Translations under genes and position numbers: made by a program
Assembly: GCA_017452325.1 (NCBI GenBank)
Contig: JAFTMR010000073.1
Coordinates: forward strand, 1 to 49,621
DNA from: Phascolarctobacterium sp.
GTDB lineage: Bacteria > Bacillota > Negativicutes > Acidaminococcales > Acidaminococcaceae
Length of the DNA stretch: 49,621 nucleotides
Direction of reading: 5' to 3'
Notes under the pieces: model-generated
Seen by the model: only the letters and a program-made list of their open reading frames with translations
The model's database searches: none
What the model was told of the DNA's origin: nothing
Shown here: one piece after another, positions 1-8,879 of the stretch
How the letters are laid out: each line of letters begins with the position of its first letter
How positions within the stretch are numbered: the first letter of the stretch is position 1

Positions 1-131
1 CGCCCAAAGATGCCACCATCACCTAACACTTCCTTGTTATGAGCATATACAACTTCCCAACCCAAAGTGTTTTGCAATAAATTGGCAGCACTACCTTGTA
101 TTAACTTGTTTTCGCAGTACTCGTTACTCAT
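1..131 (-). CDS. hsdR: Type I restriction enzyme R subunit, N-terminal fragment
   Basis: Only the first 43 or so codons are inside the window; the gene continues past base 1. The peptide begins MSNEYCENKLIQGSAANLL and continues with LGWEVVYAHNKEVLG, which I recognise as the usual start of type I HsdR proteins, the subunit carrying the PD-(D/E)XK nuclease and the ATP-dependent translocase. The start ATG at 131 has an upstream GGTAGGTG that can serve as ribosome-binding site. It is third in the order hsdM-hsdS-hsdR, separated from hsdS by about 110 bases holding two palindromes. Function rests on the short peptide plus the adjacent hsdM and hsdS; whether the rest of the gene is intact cannot be seen. 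Confidence 0.85.
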   Translation of the reverse strand, partial: MSNEYCENKLIQGSAANLLQNTLGWEVVYAHNKEVLGDGGIFG

Positions 132-173
132 AAACTACACCTACCAAAATAAATCTTTCGTTATAATTTTGCA

Positions 174-191
174 ACCGACATTATTGTCGGT
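174..191. repeat. Palindrome A between hsdS and hsdR
   Basis: A 7-bp perfect inverted repeat, ACCGACA / TGTCGGT, with a four-base loop TTAT. It shares the core CCGACATTA-TGTCGG with palindrome B about 30 bases away. It could be an RNA hairpin in the hsdS-hsdR transcript or a protein-binding site. There is no T-run, so it is not a standard terminator. Confidence 0.6.
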
Positions 192-211
192 CACAAATAA
201 AATTTTCACTG

Positions 212-243
212 ATATGTTCCCGACATTAGTGTCGGGAACATAT
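212..243. repeat. Palindrome B at the 3' end of hsdS
   Basis: A 14-bp perfect inverted repeat with a four-base loop TTAG (arms ATATGTTCCCGACA and its complement), touching the hsdS stop codon. Its core matches palindrome A except for one loop base. The pair could form hairpins that stabilise the upstream mRNA or reduce expression of hsdR relative to hsdM and hsdS; this is inference. Confidence 0.65.
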
Positions 244-1457
244 TACACCTCTACTTCTCCACGCATAAGCTTCGGTAACAAGCGGTCACGTGCTTCTTGC
301 AGAAATTTACATTGCTTATTCAACAATGAAATCCTTTCAAAAATTGGTCTTACCATCTTATCAAATCTATTTAAAACACTATTTTCAGGAACAATAATCT
401 TTGCTTCTTCAAAGTGACTTGGTTTTACAGCAGGATAAGCTGCACCATTAGTACAGTTTATCAAGTAACCTACAAACTCATCTCTTGTTACCAAACAGTA
501 CAAAAACGAATAAGGCACTTTATTTGAAGATATTATCGCAAATCCTGTAGAATATACATTAGTATACTCTGGGTTCAAAATCAAAGCATAAGACCTTAAA
601 TTCGGTCGAACCATTCCCCAAATTATATCTCCATTTTTCGCAATCCTTTTCGCTCTACCTGGAGCATCATTTATACTATAACGTTTTACATTTGTTATTG
701 TTCCCTTACTTACACTACTTAAATCTATATAATCAATAAAACTTTCGTTATAATCATTCGTCATATAATTTGTATTAACAGAAGCAATTTCATCTAACCT
801 TTTTTCTTCCCACCCCACTGGCAATCCATCAAAAATCTCAACATCTTCATGTCCAGGAAAGCGCAAATCAACAAACCACTCTCTATATAATCTTTGAGCA
901 GCTTCCTCTAAAAGTTTTATTTGTTTCTGGTTGTTTTCGATAAGATTGTCATAATGACTTAGAATATTTGCTATATTATCTTGAACATTTAGAGTTGGAA
1001 CATCGACTTCTATTTGGGATAACTCACTCGATCTTATTCCTTTAACATTTGTTCCAGATACAATGGCACCTATCGCAGTTCGTCCTGCTAACGATTTCAT
1101 CCAATAATAATAAAATAAAGGATTGCATTCTCTTTTATTTAATCTAACCCTAATAATAGATGACTCAAACACCATATCTTCTTTGGGTTTTTTTATAATA
1201 CTTACTTTTCCAGCACCTGATTCTACCAACGAACGTCTAGCAAATAATAAGTCTCCGTCCAAAAGGTTATAGTTATCTTTCTCTTGTTCAGTAACTTCTA
1301 TTCTCTGTGTATCATAATTGTTAAAAACGCCATAAGCAAAGATTTCTCCCATATTTATTATTTTAGTCCCGGTACCATGAAATTCTTTGCTTTTATACAA
1401 ACCATTCTTTGTAGGTATTAAAAACAGTTCTGAAAAAACTTTTTTCTCCCACTTCAT
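243..1457 (-). CDS. hsdS: Type I restriction-modification specificity subunit
   Basis: 404 residues, normal for HsdS. Two target-recognition domains (about 1-150 and 200-350) are each followed by a helical spacer; the first spacer contains the typical LLEEAAQRLYREWFVDLRFPG stretch and the second ends LQEARDRLLPKLMRGEVEV. The subunit sets which bipartite DNA sequence the HsdM2S methylase and HsdR2M2S nuclease recognise. Its ATG overlaps the hsdM stop by four bases (ATGA), so translation is coupled. No second hsdS or recombinase is visible in the window, so there is no evidence here for shuffling of specificity. The target sequence cannot be read from the protein. Confidence 0.93.
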   Translation of the reverse strand: MKWEKKVFSELFLIPTKNGLYKSKEFHGTGTKIINMGEIFAYGVFNNYDTQRIEVTEQEKDNYNLLDGDLLFARRSLVESGAGKVSIIKKPKEDMVFESSIIRVRLNKRECNPLFYYYWMKSLAGRTAIGAIVSGTNVKGIRSSELSQIEVDVPTLNVQDNIANILSHYDNLIENNQKQIKLLEEAAQRLYREWFVDLRFPGHEDVEIFDGLPVGWEEKRLDEIASVNTNYMTNDYNESFIDYIDLSSVSKGTITNVKRYSINDAPGRAKRIAKNGDIIWGMVRPNLRSYALILNPEYTNVYSTGFAIISSNKVPYSFLYCLVTRDEFVGYLINCTNGAAYPAVKPSHFEEAKIIVPENSVLNRFDKMVRPIFERISLLNKQCKFLQEARDRLLPKLMRGEVEV

Positions 1458-3331
1458 AACCCCATCTCCTTCAAATTCTTGGAAATGGTTTCCATCAGTA
1501 CGTTACTTTCCTCTTGCAAAACCAAAAGTTCTTGGTGAATTTCTTGCATACGTTCTGCAAAATTCACACCATCATCAGCGACAGGTGCTACGCCAACATA
1601 AGCACCAGGAGTAAGACTGTAGTTCTTTTCTGCAATTTCACTTCTGCTTGCAATTTTGCACAAGCCAAGTACATCTTGGTATTCGCCTTCTCCAAATTTA
1701 GAGTAAAGCCAATCCGCTTCCTTAGCCACGGTAAGTACTTCTCCAAAAAAGGCAATCTCTTCATCGTATTGTGCACGCAGATATTTTTTCTCTTTCTTTG
1801 GTGCTTCTTCCACAGCTTCTTTAGCCTTAGTACGCACACTTTCAATAAAGGATTGCAAATCTACAATGGTATTAGCAAAATCCATACCGTCATGCAAAGC
1901 CAAAGCAAAGTCTTTATTTTGTTTTACTGTACCATATTCTCGTAAAACCACACGATATTCAGCAATCAAGTTTTGATATTTGCTTACTTCCCCACGATAC
2001 AACCAAACTATAGCGTTCAAGTTTTTCAGTTGCCAATCAGTCCATTCGTTCAAGGTACGGTCAACAACGGTAAAATAGTTACGCGCATCAATGAATAAAA
2101 CTTTATCCCTAATTTCTTCTTTTTTCGCCTTATCAAAGAACCATAGAGAGCATGGCAAGGAAAGCGTGTAGAAGAAATTGTTTCCAACGCTTATCATTAC
2201 ATCAACATCACCAGTTTCAACCAGTTGTTGTCTAATATCTTTATCTTTGCTTTGACTATCAGTAGCAGAAGAAGCCATAACAAAGCCTGCTCTGCCGGTT
2301 TCTTTCAAGTAGGCATAGAAGTATTGAATCCACAAATAGTTGGCATTACCAACCATCTTGCTCTTTTTGTTCACGCTTGGCAAGCCAAAGGGTAACCTGC
2401 CTGCGTTGCTTGCAGTTTCAGAATTTACTTTGTCAACATTAAACGGTGGGTTAGCCATTACATAATCACATTGACCAACCAAGTTATGAGCATCATTGTA
2501 AAAAGTATTTGCTTCGTCACCAGATTTAATTTTACCGTTCAAACCATGAACAGCAATGTTCATTGCACAAAGCTTGGCATTAAATTCTGCCTTTTCTTGT
2601 CCGTAGAAAGTCATTTGGGTATTAGCAACCATTCCTGCAGAATTTACAAAGTCACCAGTTTGGACAAACATACCACCGCTGCCACAAGCAGGATCAAGAA
2701 GTACGCCTTTCTTCGGTTCCAGAATGTTAACAATCATTCTAACCAAGGACTTGGGAGTAAAGAACACTCCATCGTCAGACGCAACACTCTTTGCAAATTT
2801 GCCAAGGAAGTATTCGTAAATACGACCAAGCACATCACCGCCAACATCGTTGAGCGCATCATTGTTAAAGTTTTTCAGCAAGTCGTACAATACTTTGTCA
2901 GGCAAGCTATTGTAATTTTTCGGAAGTACGCCTTTTAACTGCTCACTTTGCGCTTCAATCAAAGTCATTGCATTATTCAAGGCTTCGCCCAAACTGTTAA
3001 TAGGTTGTCCGTTTTCAGCAATTAGCCCCATGGAAGCAACATTCTCTTTCAGTTCCAACAAATATTTATATTGTGCCATCTCCGGTAGAAAGAGCGCACT
3101 TTTTTCTTTGAAATGAGATTCTTGTACCTTGAAAGGACGGTCAGGACGAGAAGGATGTTCTTTTAAAATTTGTTCGTACACCATTACATATCTGCTGTAT
3201 GCGTAACGCAAGAACAACAAGCCAAGTACAGGCATACAATATTCAGCAGAAGTTAATTTGGAATTAGCACGCAGGTCATCTGCCGCATCCCACAGTTGTG
3301 CTTCTAATACTTTAAGACTTTTATTATCCAT
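1454..3331 (-). CDS. hsdM: Type I restriction-modification DNA methyltransferase subunit
   Basis: About 625 residues. An N-terminal HsdM helical domain is followed by an N6-adenine methyltransferase domain with the SAM-binding motif DPACGSGG (about 213-220) and the catalytic motif NPPF (about 294-297). It methylates adenine in the site chosen by HsdS and is also the structural core of the restriction complex. I chose the ATG at 3331 (MDNKSLKVLEAQLWDAADDL) because a GAGG lies about seven bases upstream; an in-frame GTG at 3343 overlaps that site and is less likely. First gene of the hsdMSR operon, divergent from the AlbA_2 gene. Confidence 0.95.
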   Translation of the reverse strand: MDNKSLKVLEAQLWDAADDLRANSKLTSAEYCMPVLGLLFLRYAYSRYVMVYEQILKEHPSRPDRPFKVQESHFKEKSALFLPEMAQYKYLLELKENVASMGLIAENGQPINSLGEALNNAMTLIEAQSEQLKGVLPKNYNSLPDKVLYDLLKNFNNDALNDVGGDVLGRIYEYFLGKFAKSVASDDGVFFTPKSLVRMIVNILEPKKGVLLDPACGSGGMFVQTGDFVNSAGMVANTQMTFYGQEKAEFNAKLCAMNIAVHGLNGKIKSGDEANTFYNDAHNLVGQCDYVMANPPFNVDKVNSETASNAGRLPFGLPSVNKKSKMVGNANYLWIQYFYAYLKETGRAGFVMASSATDSQSKDKDIRQQLVETGDVDVMISVGNNFFYTLSLPCSLWFFDKAKKEEIRDKVLFIDARNYFTVVDRTLNEWTDWQLKNLNAIVWLYRGEVSKYQNLIAEYRVVLREYGTVKQNKDFALALHDGMDFANTIVDLQSFIESVRTKAKEAVEEAPKKEKKYLRAQYDEEIAFFGEVLTVAKEADWLYSKFGEGEYQDVLGLCKIASRSEIAEKNYSLTPGAYVGVAPVADDGVNFAERMQEIHQELLVLQEESNVLMETISKNLKEMGL

Positions 3332-3373
3332 AGTGTTCCTCACTGATTAGTTTTTCAAAATATACTTATAAAA

Positions 3374-3402
3374 ATTATAGCACATCCGTTGCGTTTCTAA
3401 AA
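3374..3402 (-). promoter_or_regulatory. Probable hsdM promoter
   Basis: On the minus strand a perfect extended -10, TGCTATAAT, lies about 45 bases upstream of the hsdM start. The element 17 bp upstream of it is TTTTAG, a weak -35, as is common with extended -10 promoters. Confidence 0.5.
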
Positions 3403-3461
3403 CAACATAGAAACTATATCTGCACATAGCTTTTCGCAATTCTTTCACTATTACAATTATG

Positions 3462-3485
3462 ATTTTCACCACCCAGAGTGAAAAT
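3462..3485. promoter_or_regulatory. Inverted repeat in the hsdM / AlbA_2 divergent region
   Basis: Arms ATTTTCAC and GTGAAAAT (8 bp, perfect) separated by eight bases, ending just upstream of the -35 of the plus-strand gene. The position suits an operator, possibly bound by the AlbA_2 protein itself; this is inference. Confidence 0.4.
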
Positions 3486-3489
3486 TCAC

Positions 3490-3517
3490 TTGCGTATAGT
3501 GATTTTTTATATATAAT
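3490..3517 (+). promoter_or_regulatory. Promoter of the AlbA_2 gene
   Basis: TTGCGT, 16 bp, TATAAT. A strong AAGGAGG at 3528-3534 sits eight bases before the ATG at 3543. Confidence 0.65.
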
Positions 3518-3542
3518 ATAATTATAGAAGGAGGTTTTACGA

Positions 3543-4862
3543 ATGGCTTTATTTGAATCTGAAAAAGTAGAATTTAAATTACAAGTAACTGATGATTTAT
3601 ATAAAGAAGTAATTGCCTTCGCTAACACTATGGGCGGAACTATTTATGTTGGTATAGATGATAATGGTAATGTAGTTGGAGTAAACAATATTGATGAAAC
3701 ATCCAATCGTATAACAAATGGAATACGCGATTCTATTCATCCAGATATTACTATGTTTGTAAAATATACTCTGCAAGAAGATAGTGTCATTCGCATAAAT
3801 GTTTCTGAAGGCACTTACAAACCTTATTACTTAAAATCAAAAGGATTAAAACCTACTGGCGTGTTTATTCGTCAAGGTACATCTATTGCTCCAGCTTCTC
3901 CAGAACAAATTAGACAGATGATTAAAAACACTGATGGCGATGTATTTGAAGAGATGCGTTCCATAGAACAAGAACTTTCTTTTAACGATGCAAAAAAAGA
4001 TTTTGCACTTCGTGATATCGCTTTTGATGAAAGTAAATATGTAGCTTTAGGACTACGTAATATTTACGATAACTCATATACAAATTTAGCTTTAATTTTA
4101 TCTGACCAATGCCCTTACACAACGAAAGTCGCTATTTTTGGAGACGATGATAACACTGCATTAAAAATAACCAAAGAATTTTCCGGTTCCATCTTCAAAC
4201 AACTCAATGAAGCATATTCTTTTATTAGTCTTGCCAACAATACTCGTTCAGATATACAGGGATTATATCGCATTGATAAAAAAGACTATCCAGACGAGGT
4301 ATTACGCGAAGCATTGCTTAACTCCTTAATACACAGGGACTACAGTTTTAGCGGTAGCGTTATCATAAACATTAATGATAGTAATATGGAATTTATTTCA
4401 CTCGGTGGATTAGTCCCAGGATTATCTCCTGAAGATATCCGTGCCGGAATTTCTCAACCACGTAACAAAAACTTAGCAGCCATCTTCCATAGATTAAAGC
4501 TCATAGAATCTTACGGTACTGGCATTAGAAAAATATTTAAAAATTATAAAGACCTTGCTTATGAACCACGTATCCTTACGACACCAAACACCTTCAAACT
4601 CGTTGTACCTAATATGAATAAAACATTACGGGTTTCAGAAAGCAAAGACGCTACTAATGTTTATTTGCCCGTCACCCCTCAAATGAAAGCTGTTTTAAAA
4701 TATTTAGAAGAGCATAAGGAAATAAGAGACGACGAACTGCAAAAATTATTAGGTATCAAAAAAACTCGCGCCTATCTTTTAGTAAAACAAATGGAAAAAT
4801 ATAATCTCATTTCTACAATAGGTAGAGGCGCACACAAATACTATGTTATGAAAGACAAATAA
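3543..4862 (+). CDS. AlbA_2 (Schlafen-like) DNA-binding domain protein with ATPase-like C-terminal region
   Basis: 439 residues. The N-terminal 120 residues match the AlbA_2/Schlafen-type domain: ESEKVEFKLQVTDD, then AFANTMGGTIYVGIDDNGNVVG, a classic signature. The middle contains a region like the ATP-binding fold of AlbA_2 transcriptional regulators (DEVLREALLNSLIHRDYS, ESYGTGIRKI). The last 70 residues look like a winged helix (LPVTPQMKAVLKYLEEHKEI and onward). Members are annotated as putative transcriptional regulators or ATP-dependent helicase-like proteins. It has its own promoter and a bidirectional terminator, and is divergent from hsdM. Proteins of this type recur next to type I restriction loci, so a defence or regulatory role is plausible but unproven. 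Confidence 0.8.
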   Translation: MALFESEKVEFKLQVTDDLYKEVIAFANTMGGTIYVGIDDNGNVVGVNNIDETSNRITNGIRDSIHPDITMFVKYTLQEDSVIRINVSEGTYKPYYLKSKGLKPTGVFIRQGTSIAPASPEQIRQMIKNTDGDVFEEMRSIEQELSFNDAKKDFALRDIAFDESKYVALGLRNIYDNSYTNLALILSDQCPYTTKVAIFGDDDNTALKITKEFSGSIFKQLNEAYSFISLANNTRSDIQGLYRIDKKDYPDEVLREALLNSLIHRDYSFSGSVIININDSNMEFISLGGLVPGLSPEDIRAGISQPRNKNLAAIFHRLKLIESYGTGIRKIFKNYKDLAYEPRILTTPNTFKLVVPNMNKTLRVSESKDATNVYLPVTPQMKAVLKYLEEHKEIRDDELQKLLGIKKTRAYLLVKQMEKYNLISTIGRGAHKYYVMKDK

Positions 4863-4871
4863 ACCTACAAA

Positions 4872-4907
4872 AACAGGCTCCAACTTCCGAAGAAGTCAGA
4901 GCCTGTT
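4872..4907. terminator. Bidirectional terminator between the AlbA_2 gene and aroQ
   Basis: Hairpin arms AACAGGCTC and GAGCCTGTT with an inner ACTTC/GAAGT extension. A T-run follows on the plus strand (ATTTTTTATT) and also on the minus strand (TTTTTG), so it can end both the AlbA_2 transcript and the ten-gene aromatic operon. Confidence 0.85.
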
Positions 4908-4912
4908 ATTTT

Positions 4913-5353
4913 TTATTCTTCCCCTTGATAAACGGAAAGTGCTTCCAACGCCAGTGCGTAGCCTGCAAAACCTAAACCGCAAATTTGTCCGATACAGCCT
5001 GCCGCAGTTACGGATTTATGACGGAACTCTTCGCGAGCGTGAATATTGCTGATATGCACTTCGATAGCAGGGATATTCACTGCCTTCAAGGCATCAAGTA
5101 CTGCTACGCTGTAATGGGTAAGCGCCGCCGGATTTATAACAATACCATCGTAAACGCCGTAAGCTTTTTGGATGGCGGTGACAATATCGCCCTCGTAATT
5201 GCTTTGCACCAAATCCACATGCACGCCTAATTTATCGGCAGCAGACTCGATATATGCACACAAGCTTTTAAAATCACGACGACCATAAATATTTTTCTCA
5301 CGCACTCCCAACATATTGATATTGGGACCATTCAACACTAAAATCTTCTTCAT
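4913..5353 (-). CDS. aroQ: Type II 3-dehydroquinate dehydratase
   Basis: 146 residues, the normal length of the dodecameric type II enzyme. It removes water from 3-dehydroquinate to give 3-dehydroshikimate, step 3 of the shikimate pathway. Visible family marks: LVLNGPNINMLGVRE with the following IYG (active-site Tyr and flexible Arg loop), NPAALTHYSVAVLDAL and EVHISNIHAREEFR with the catalytic His. Last gene of the operon; its ATG overlaps the aroK stop by one base (TAATG). The operon terminator follows immediately. Confidence 0.96.
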   Translation of the reverse strand: MKKILVLNGPNINMLGVREKNIYGRRDFKSLCAYIESAADKLGVHVDLVQSNYEGDIVTAIQKAYGVYDGIVINPAALTHYSVAVLDALKAVNIPAIEVHISNIHAREEFRHKSVTAAGCIGQICGLGFAGYALALEALSVYQGEE

Positions 5354-5850
5354 TATTTTACCCCCCTGACGTAGTTAACCAGTTTTTCCACTGTTTCTTC
5401 AGACGGACCATTGTTACCAATGATGTAGGTTGCGTACTCTTTATAAAGAGCAATGCGGTCTTCGTACAACTTGAACAAGCGCAGCTTGTCTTCGCACAAA
5501 AGGGGACGCACCACATCGTTAATGGTTTCGTAAATTTTTTCCGGCTTACGGTCGATGAAAACGATAACTCCGTTTTCGGAAAGCAGCTTCATATTTTCAG
5601 GACGGATCACTGCCCCGCCGCCAGTTGCAATGATTACGCCATCCTTCTCCGCCAGATATTTTAGCGTGCGGGTCTCTGCTGCGCGGAAGGCCTCTTCACT
5701 TTCCGCAAAGAAGTCCTCAATGCTGCGATGCTCCCGCATTACCAGCACTTCATCTGCATCAAAGAAGTCACGCTGCATTTCTTCTGCCAGTTTTCTACCG
5801 AAGGTCGATTTACCACAGCCAGGCATACCAATCAAAATTATATTTTTCAT
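5353..5850 (-). CDS. aroK: Shikimate kinase
   Basis: 165 residues. Phosphorylates shikimate to shikimate-3-phosphate with ATP. Walker A is GMPGCGKSTFG near the N-terminus; FDADEVL supplies the shikimate/Mg-binding Asp, and IATGGGAV is the conserved GGG shikimate loop. A short lid region precedes the C-terminus. The start ATG overlaps the aroE stop (ATGA). Confidence 0.95.
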   Translation of the reverse strand: MKNIILIGMPGCGKSTFGRKLAEEMQRDFFDADEVLVMREHRSIEDFFAESEEAFRAAETRTLKYLAEKDGVIIATGGGAVIRPENMKLLSENGVIVFIDRKPEKIYETINDVVRPLLCEDKLRLFKLYEDRIALYKEYATYIIGNNGPSEETVEKLVNYVRGVK

Positions 5851-6668
5851 ATGCTACGCTCCAATTCAGTCATAATCCTTACGATTAGCTGACTATCGTA
5901 AGTTTTTCCCTGCCAAATTTCCTGCGCCGCCACAGCCTGCGCCACAAGCATAAACAAACCATTCACGTATTTCTTGCCTGCGTCCTTCGCCTGTTTCAAG
6001 AACAAGGTTTCCACAGGATTATAGATTAAATCTACTGCTGCCTCGAAGTTTGCGCACACCTTAGCGCTTACGGGAGCAGCTTCCACTTTGGGATACATAC
6101 CAACGGGAGTGCAGTTAATGATTACATCCCCTCGCGAATCTTCCAAAGTAGCGTAGTCAATTACTTTACAATTAGGTGCTATTTCCAGAAAGTGTTGGTC
6201 AACGCTTTGAGGCTCGCGGGTTACAAGGTAAATCTCCTCAGCTTCCTTATCTGCCAAATATTTCATTACTGCGCGGGCAGCACCACCACTACCTAAAACC
6301 ACAGCAATTTTTCCAGTGATGGCAATGTCGTTGTATTCTAACATTCTGCCAAAACCGAAGTAGTCAGTGTTAAAACCAAAAGCACCCTCCGCAGTGAACT
6401 TGATGGTATTCACTGCGCCAATAGCTTTCGCTTCGGGAGCAATGCTATCTAACAAAGGCATTACGGAAATTTTATGGGGAATGGTTACGTTACTGCCTGC
6501 GTAGGTAGTGCGCATTCCCATTACTCTTTCAGGCAAAGCTTCCAGTTCCGTTTCCAGTAAACCGTAAGTGCCTTCAACACCAGTATATTTAAAAAACAGT
6601 TCATGAATTTTGGGTGATAAGCTGTGTCCCAGCTTGCCACCTAACAAACCATACTGCATAAAGCTCAT
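5847..6668 (-). CDS. aroE: Shikimate dehydrogenase
   Basis: 273 residues. NADPH-dependent reduction of 3-dehydroshikimate to shikimate. The N-terminal substrate domain has YGLLGGKLGHSLSPKIHELFF and SNVTIPHK, with the catalytic Lys and shikimate-binding Ser residues. The Rossmann motif is VLGSGGAARAV, and the C-terminal part has NGLFMLVAQAVAAQEIW. Overlaps pheA by four bases. Standard member of this operon. Confidence 0.96.
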   Translation of the reverse strand: MSFMQYGLLGGKLGHSLSPKIHELFFKYTGVEGTYGLLETELEALPERVMGMRTTYAGSNVTIPHKISVMPLLDSIAPEAKAIGAVNTIKFTAEGAFGFNTDYFGFGRMLEYNDIAITGKIAVVLGSGGAARAVMKYLADKEAEEIYLVTREPQSVDQHFLEIAPNCKVIDYATLEDSRGDVIINCTPVGMYPKVEAAPVSAKVCANFEAAVDLIYNPVETLFLKQAKDAGKKYVNGLFMLVAQAVAAQEIWQGKTYDSQLIVRIMTELERSI

Positions 6669-7783
6669 TCCTTTCGGTCGTCAGCACGATAGTTACCCAA
6701 AATTTTGAAATAGGTACAATTATTGCGTACTGCTTCAAAACCGTCTATTACGTCCGGATCTTCCAAATTTCCTTTCAAATCAACATGGAAGAAATATTCC
6801 CAAGATTTCCCCTCCATAGGGCGGGATTCTATATTTACCATGTTCAAACCGCGATGATGCAAATGTCCCAAAGTTTTATACAAGGAACCGGCTTCGTGCT
6901 TAACTGCAAAAACAATGGTGATCTTATTCGCCACAGGCACCTTCTCCTGTTTTTTGGCGATAATAACAAAACGGGTAGAGTTATTGGAATTGAAGTTAAT
7001 ATTTTCTGCCAAGATTTTTAAGCCGTACAGCTCCGCTGCCTTCTTACCTGCAACTGCAGCAAGGGTAATATCCTTTTGTTCAGCAACGGTTTCCGCACTC
7101 TTGGAAGTGCTAAAATAAGGGATTTGTTCAATCTGGGGATGGTCTTTAAAAAATTCCTTGCTTTGAGCCAAGCCTTGGGGATGGCTATAAACCTTGGTAA
7201 TAGTATTCAGGGTAGCATCACCGTAACCCAAAAGGTTCTGTTCAATCTTGATGCAACGCTCGCCCACGATACTGCAATCAAATTTACGCAGCAAGTCGTA
7301 AACCTCTGTAATACCGCCAGTAGATGAGTTTTCGATAGGGATAACACCGTAATCAACTTCACCCCTGCTTACGGCAGTAATTACTTCTTCAAACAGATTG
7401 AAGTGCTTGCGCTCGTAATCCTGCCCAACAAAATAATCTTCCAAGGCTTGATGGGTGAAGGAACCGGGAACACCAAAGCAGGCGATTTGCAAGGTGCGGT
7501 CGCTTACCTTCGCCAGTTCTGCTTCTTCCAGCACACAAGCAGCGTCCATAATGCTGTGCATAATGGTTTCTACCGCAGGCACGTAATCCTTGTTTTCCAA
7601 AAATCCCGTTACCTTTTCTACAACCTTTGCTTCGCGCGCCTTGTCTTTTACCGGAATCCCCTTAGATTTTTTGTATTCGGCAACCTGCATTACCAAGCCC
7701 AAACGTGCTTCCAAAATAGCAGCAAGCTGTCGGTCAACCTTATCTATTTCTTTGCGGATAACTTCCAAATCCAATTCTGCCAT
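6665..7783 (-). CDS. pheA: Bifunctional chorismate mutase / prephenate dehydratase (P-protein)
   Basis: 372 residues with three parts: an AroQ-type chorismate mutase (about 1-85, LEVIRKEIDKVDRQLAAIL), a prephenate dehydratase domain (about 95-280, CFGVPGSFTHQALEDYF and the catalytic STSKSAE region), and a C-terminal ACT domain (AGSLYKTLGHLHHRGLNMV and ESRP), the usual site of Phe feedback inhibition. It converts chorismate through prephenate to phenylpyruvate. It lies between aroC and aroE, placing the Phe branch inside the shikimate operon. The upstream ribosome-binding site is weak, with only a four-base gap after the aroC stop. Confidence 0.95.
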   Translation of the reverse strand: MAELDLEVIRKEIDKVDRQLAAILEARLGLVMQVAEYKKSKGIPVKDKAREAKVVEKVTGFLENKDYVPAVETIMHSIMDAACVLEEAELAKVSDRTLQIACFGVPGSFTHQALEDYFVGQDYERKHFNLFEEVITAVSRGEVDYGVIPIENSSTGGITEVYDLLRKFDCSIVGERCIKIEQNLLGYGDATLNTITKVYSHPQGLAQSKEFFKDHPQIEQIPYFSTSKSAETVAEQKDITLAAVAGKKAAELYGLKILAENINFNSNNSTRFVIIAKKQEKVPVANKITIVFAVKHEAGSLYKTLGHLHHRGLNMVNIESRPMEGKSWEYFFHVDLKGNLEDPDVIDGFEAVRNNCTYFKILGNYRADDRKE

Positions 7784-7787
7784 AGTA

Positions 7788-8879
7788 TCATTTCCATTTC
7801 TTCGCTTCTAAAAGTAAATCCCACATAGTCCAAGCAGTTACTGCTTCAATAACGGGTACTGCTCTTTGCACAATGCAGGGGTCGTGTCTGCCGACAATGG
7901 TTAAAGTGGTATCCTTATGCTCCTGCAAGCTAATAGTTCTTTGCTCGCGGGAGATGGAAGGTGTCGGTTTAATCGCCACTCGGAAAATTACAGGCATACC
8001 ATTGGTAATGCCACCGGTAATACCGCCATTGTGATTAGTTTCTGCCACAACCTTACCGTCTTCATAATGGAGCTGGTCATTGGCTTCTGCACCGGTCATA
8101 GTGCTAATAGCAAAACCGTCGCCAAATTCTACACCCTTTACCGCAGGCACGCTAAAGAGGACGTGACTCAAGCGGCTTTCCACAGAATCAAAATAGGGAG
8201 CGCCTAAACCAGCAGGCACGTTGGTAACAGCTGCTTCGATAACGCCGCCAACACTATTCAGATTTGCCTTGGCTTCTAAAATCTTTGCCTGCATTTTTTC
8301 GCCAATAGCATCATCCAGTACGCAGAAGTCTTTACCATTAAGCTCTGCAATTTTCTTATCATCAATCCCCAATGGGTTAAAGTTTTCTTCCTTTATATCT
8401 GCAATTTGCAGAATATGTGCGCCAACTAAAATTCCTGCTTGCGCCAGCGCCTGCTTCGCTACCGCACCCATGAAAACCAGAGGCGCAGTCAGGCGACCGC
8501 TAAAATGCCCGCCACCACGATAATCGTTAAAGCCCTGGTAACGGACAAAGCCTGCGTAATCCGCATGGCCGGGACGCATCTTATCTTTCAAAATGCTATA
8601 GTCCTTAGAATGTTGGTCACTATTTTTAATTACCACGCACATGGGAGTACCTGTGGTGTAGCCTTCAAAAAAACCACTTTGAATGGCAAAACTGTCACTC
8701 TCCTTGCGTTGGGTAGAAAGCTGGTTCTTACCCGGAGCGCGACGTGCCATTTCTTTTTCGATGGCTTCTAAATCTAATTGTAATCCGGGCGGTACACCAT
8801 CAATAACCAGACCGATGGAAGCGCCGTGGGATTCGCCATAGATTGCCATTTTGATATTTATTCCGTAAATTCCACTCAT
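7788..8879 (-). CDS. aroC: Chorismate synthase
   Basis: 363 residues. Uses reduced FMN to eliminate phosphate from EPSP, forming chorismate. Family signatures seen: YGESHGASIGLVIDGVPPG, the MRPGHADYAG segment with RGGGHFSGR, and the C-terminal HDPCIVQRAVPVIEAVTA. Its start overlaps the aroA stop by four bases (ATGA). Confidence 0.97.
   Translation of the reverse strand: MSGIYGINIKMAIYGESHGASIGLVIDGVPPGLQLDLEAIEKEMARRAPGKNQLSTQRKESDSFAIQSGFFEGYTTGTPMCVVIKNSDQHSKDYSILKDKMRPGHADYAGFVRYQGFNDYRGGGHFSGRLTAPLVFMGAVAKQALAQAGILVGAHILQIADIKEENFNPLGIDDKKIAELNGKDFCVLDDAIGEKMQAKILEAKANLNSVGGVIEAAVTNVPAGLGAPYFDSVESRLSHVLFSVPAVKGVEFGDGFAISTMTGAEANDQLHYEDGKVVAETNHNGGITGGITNGMPVIFRVAIKPTPSISREQRTISLQEHKDTTLTIVGRHDPCIVQRAVPVIEAVTAWTMWDLLLEAKKWK

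Noticed and set aside
3347-3628. 93-codon minus-strand ORF between hsdM and the AlbA_2 gene
   Set aside because: It spans both divergent promoters and the start of the AlbA_2 gene; composition is non-coding.
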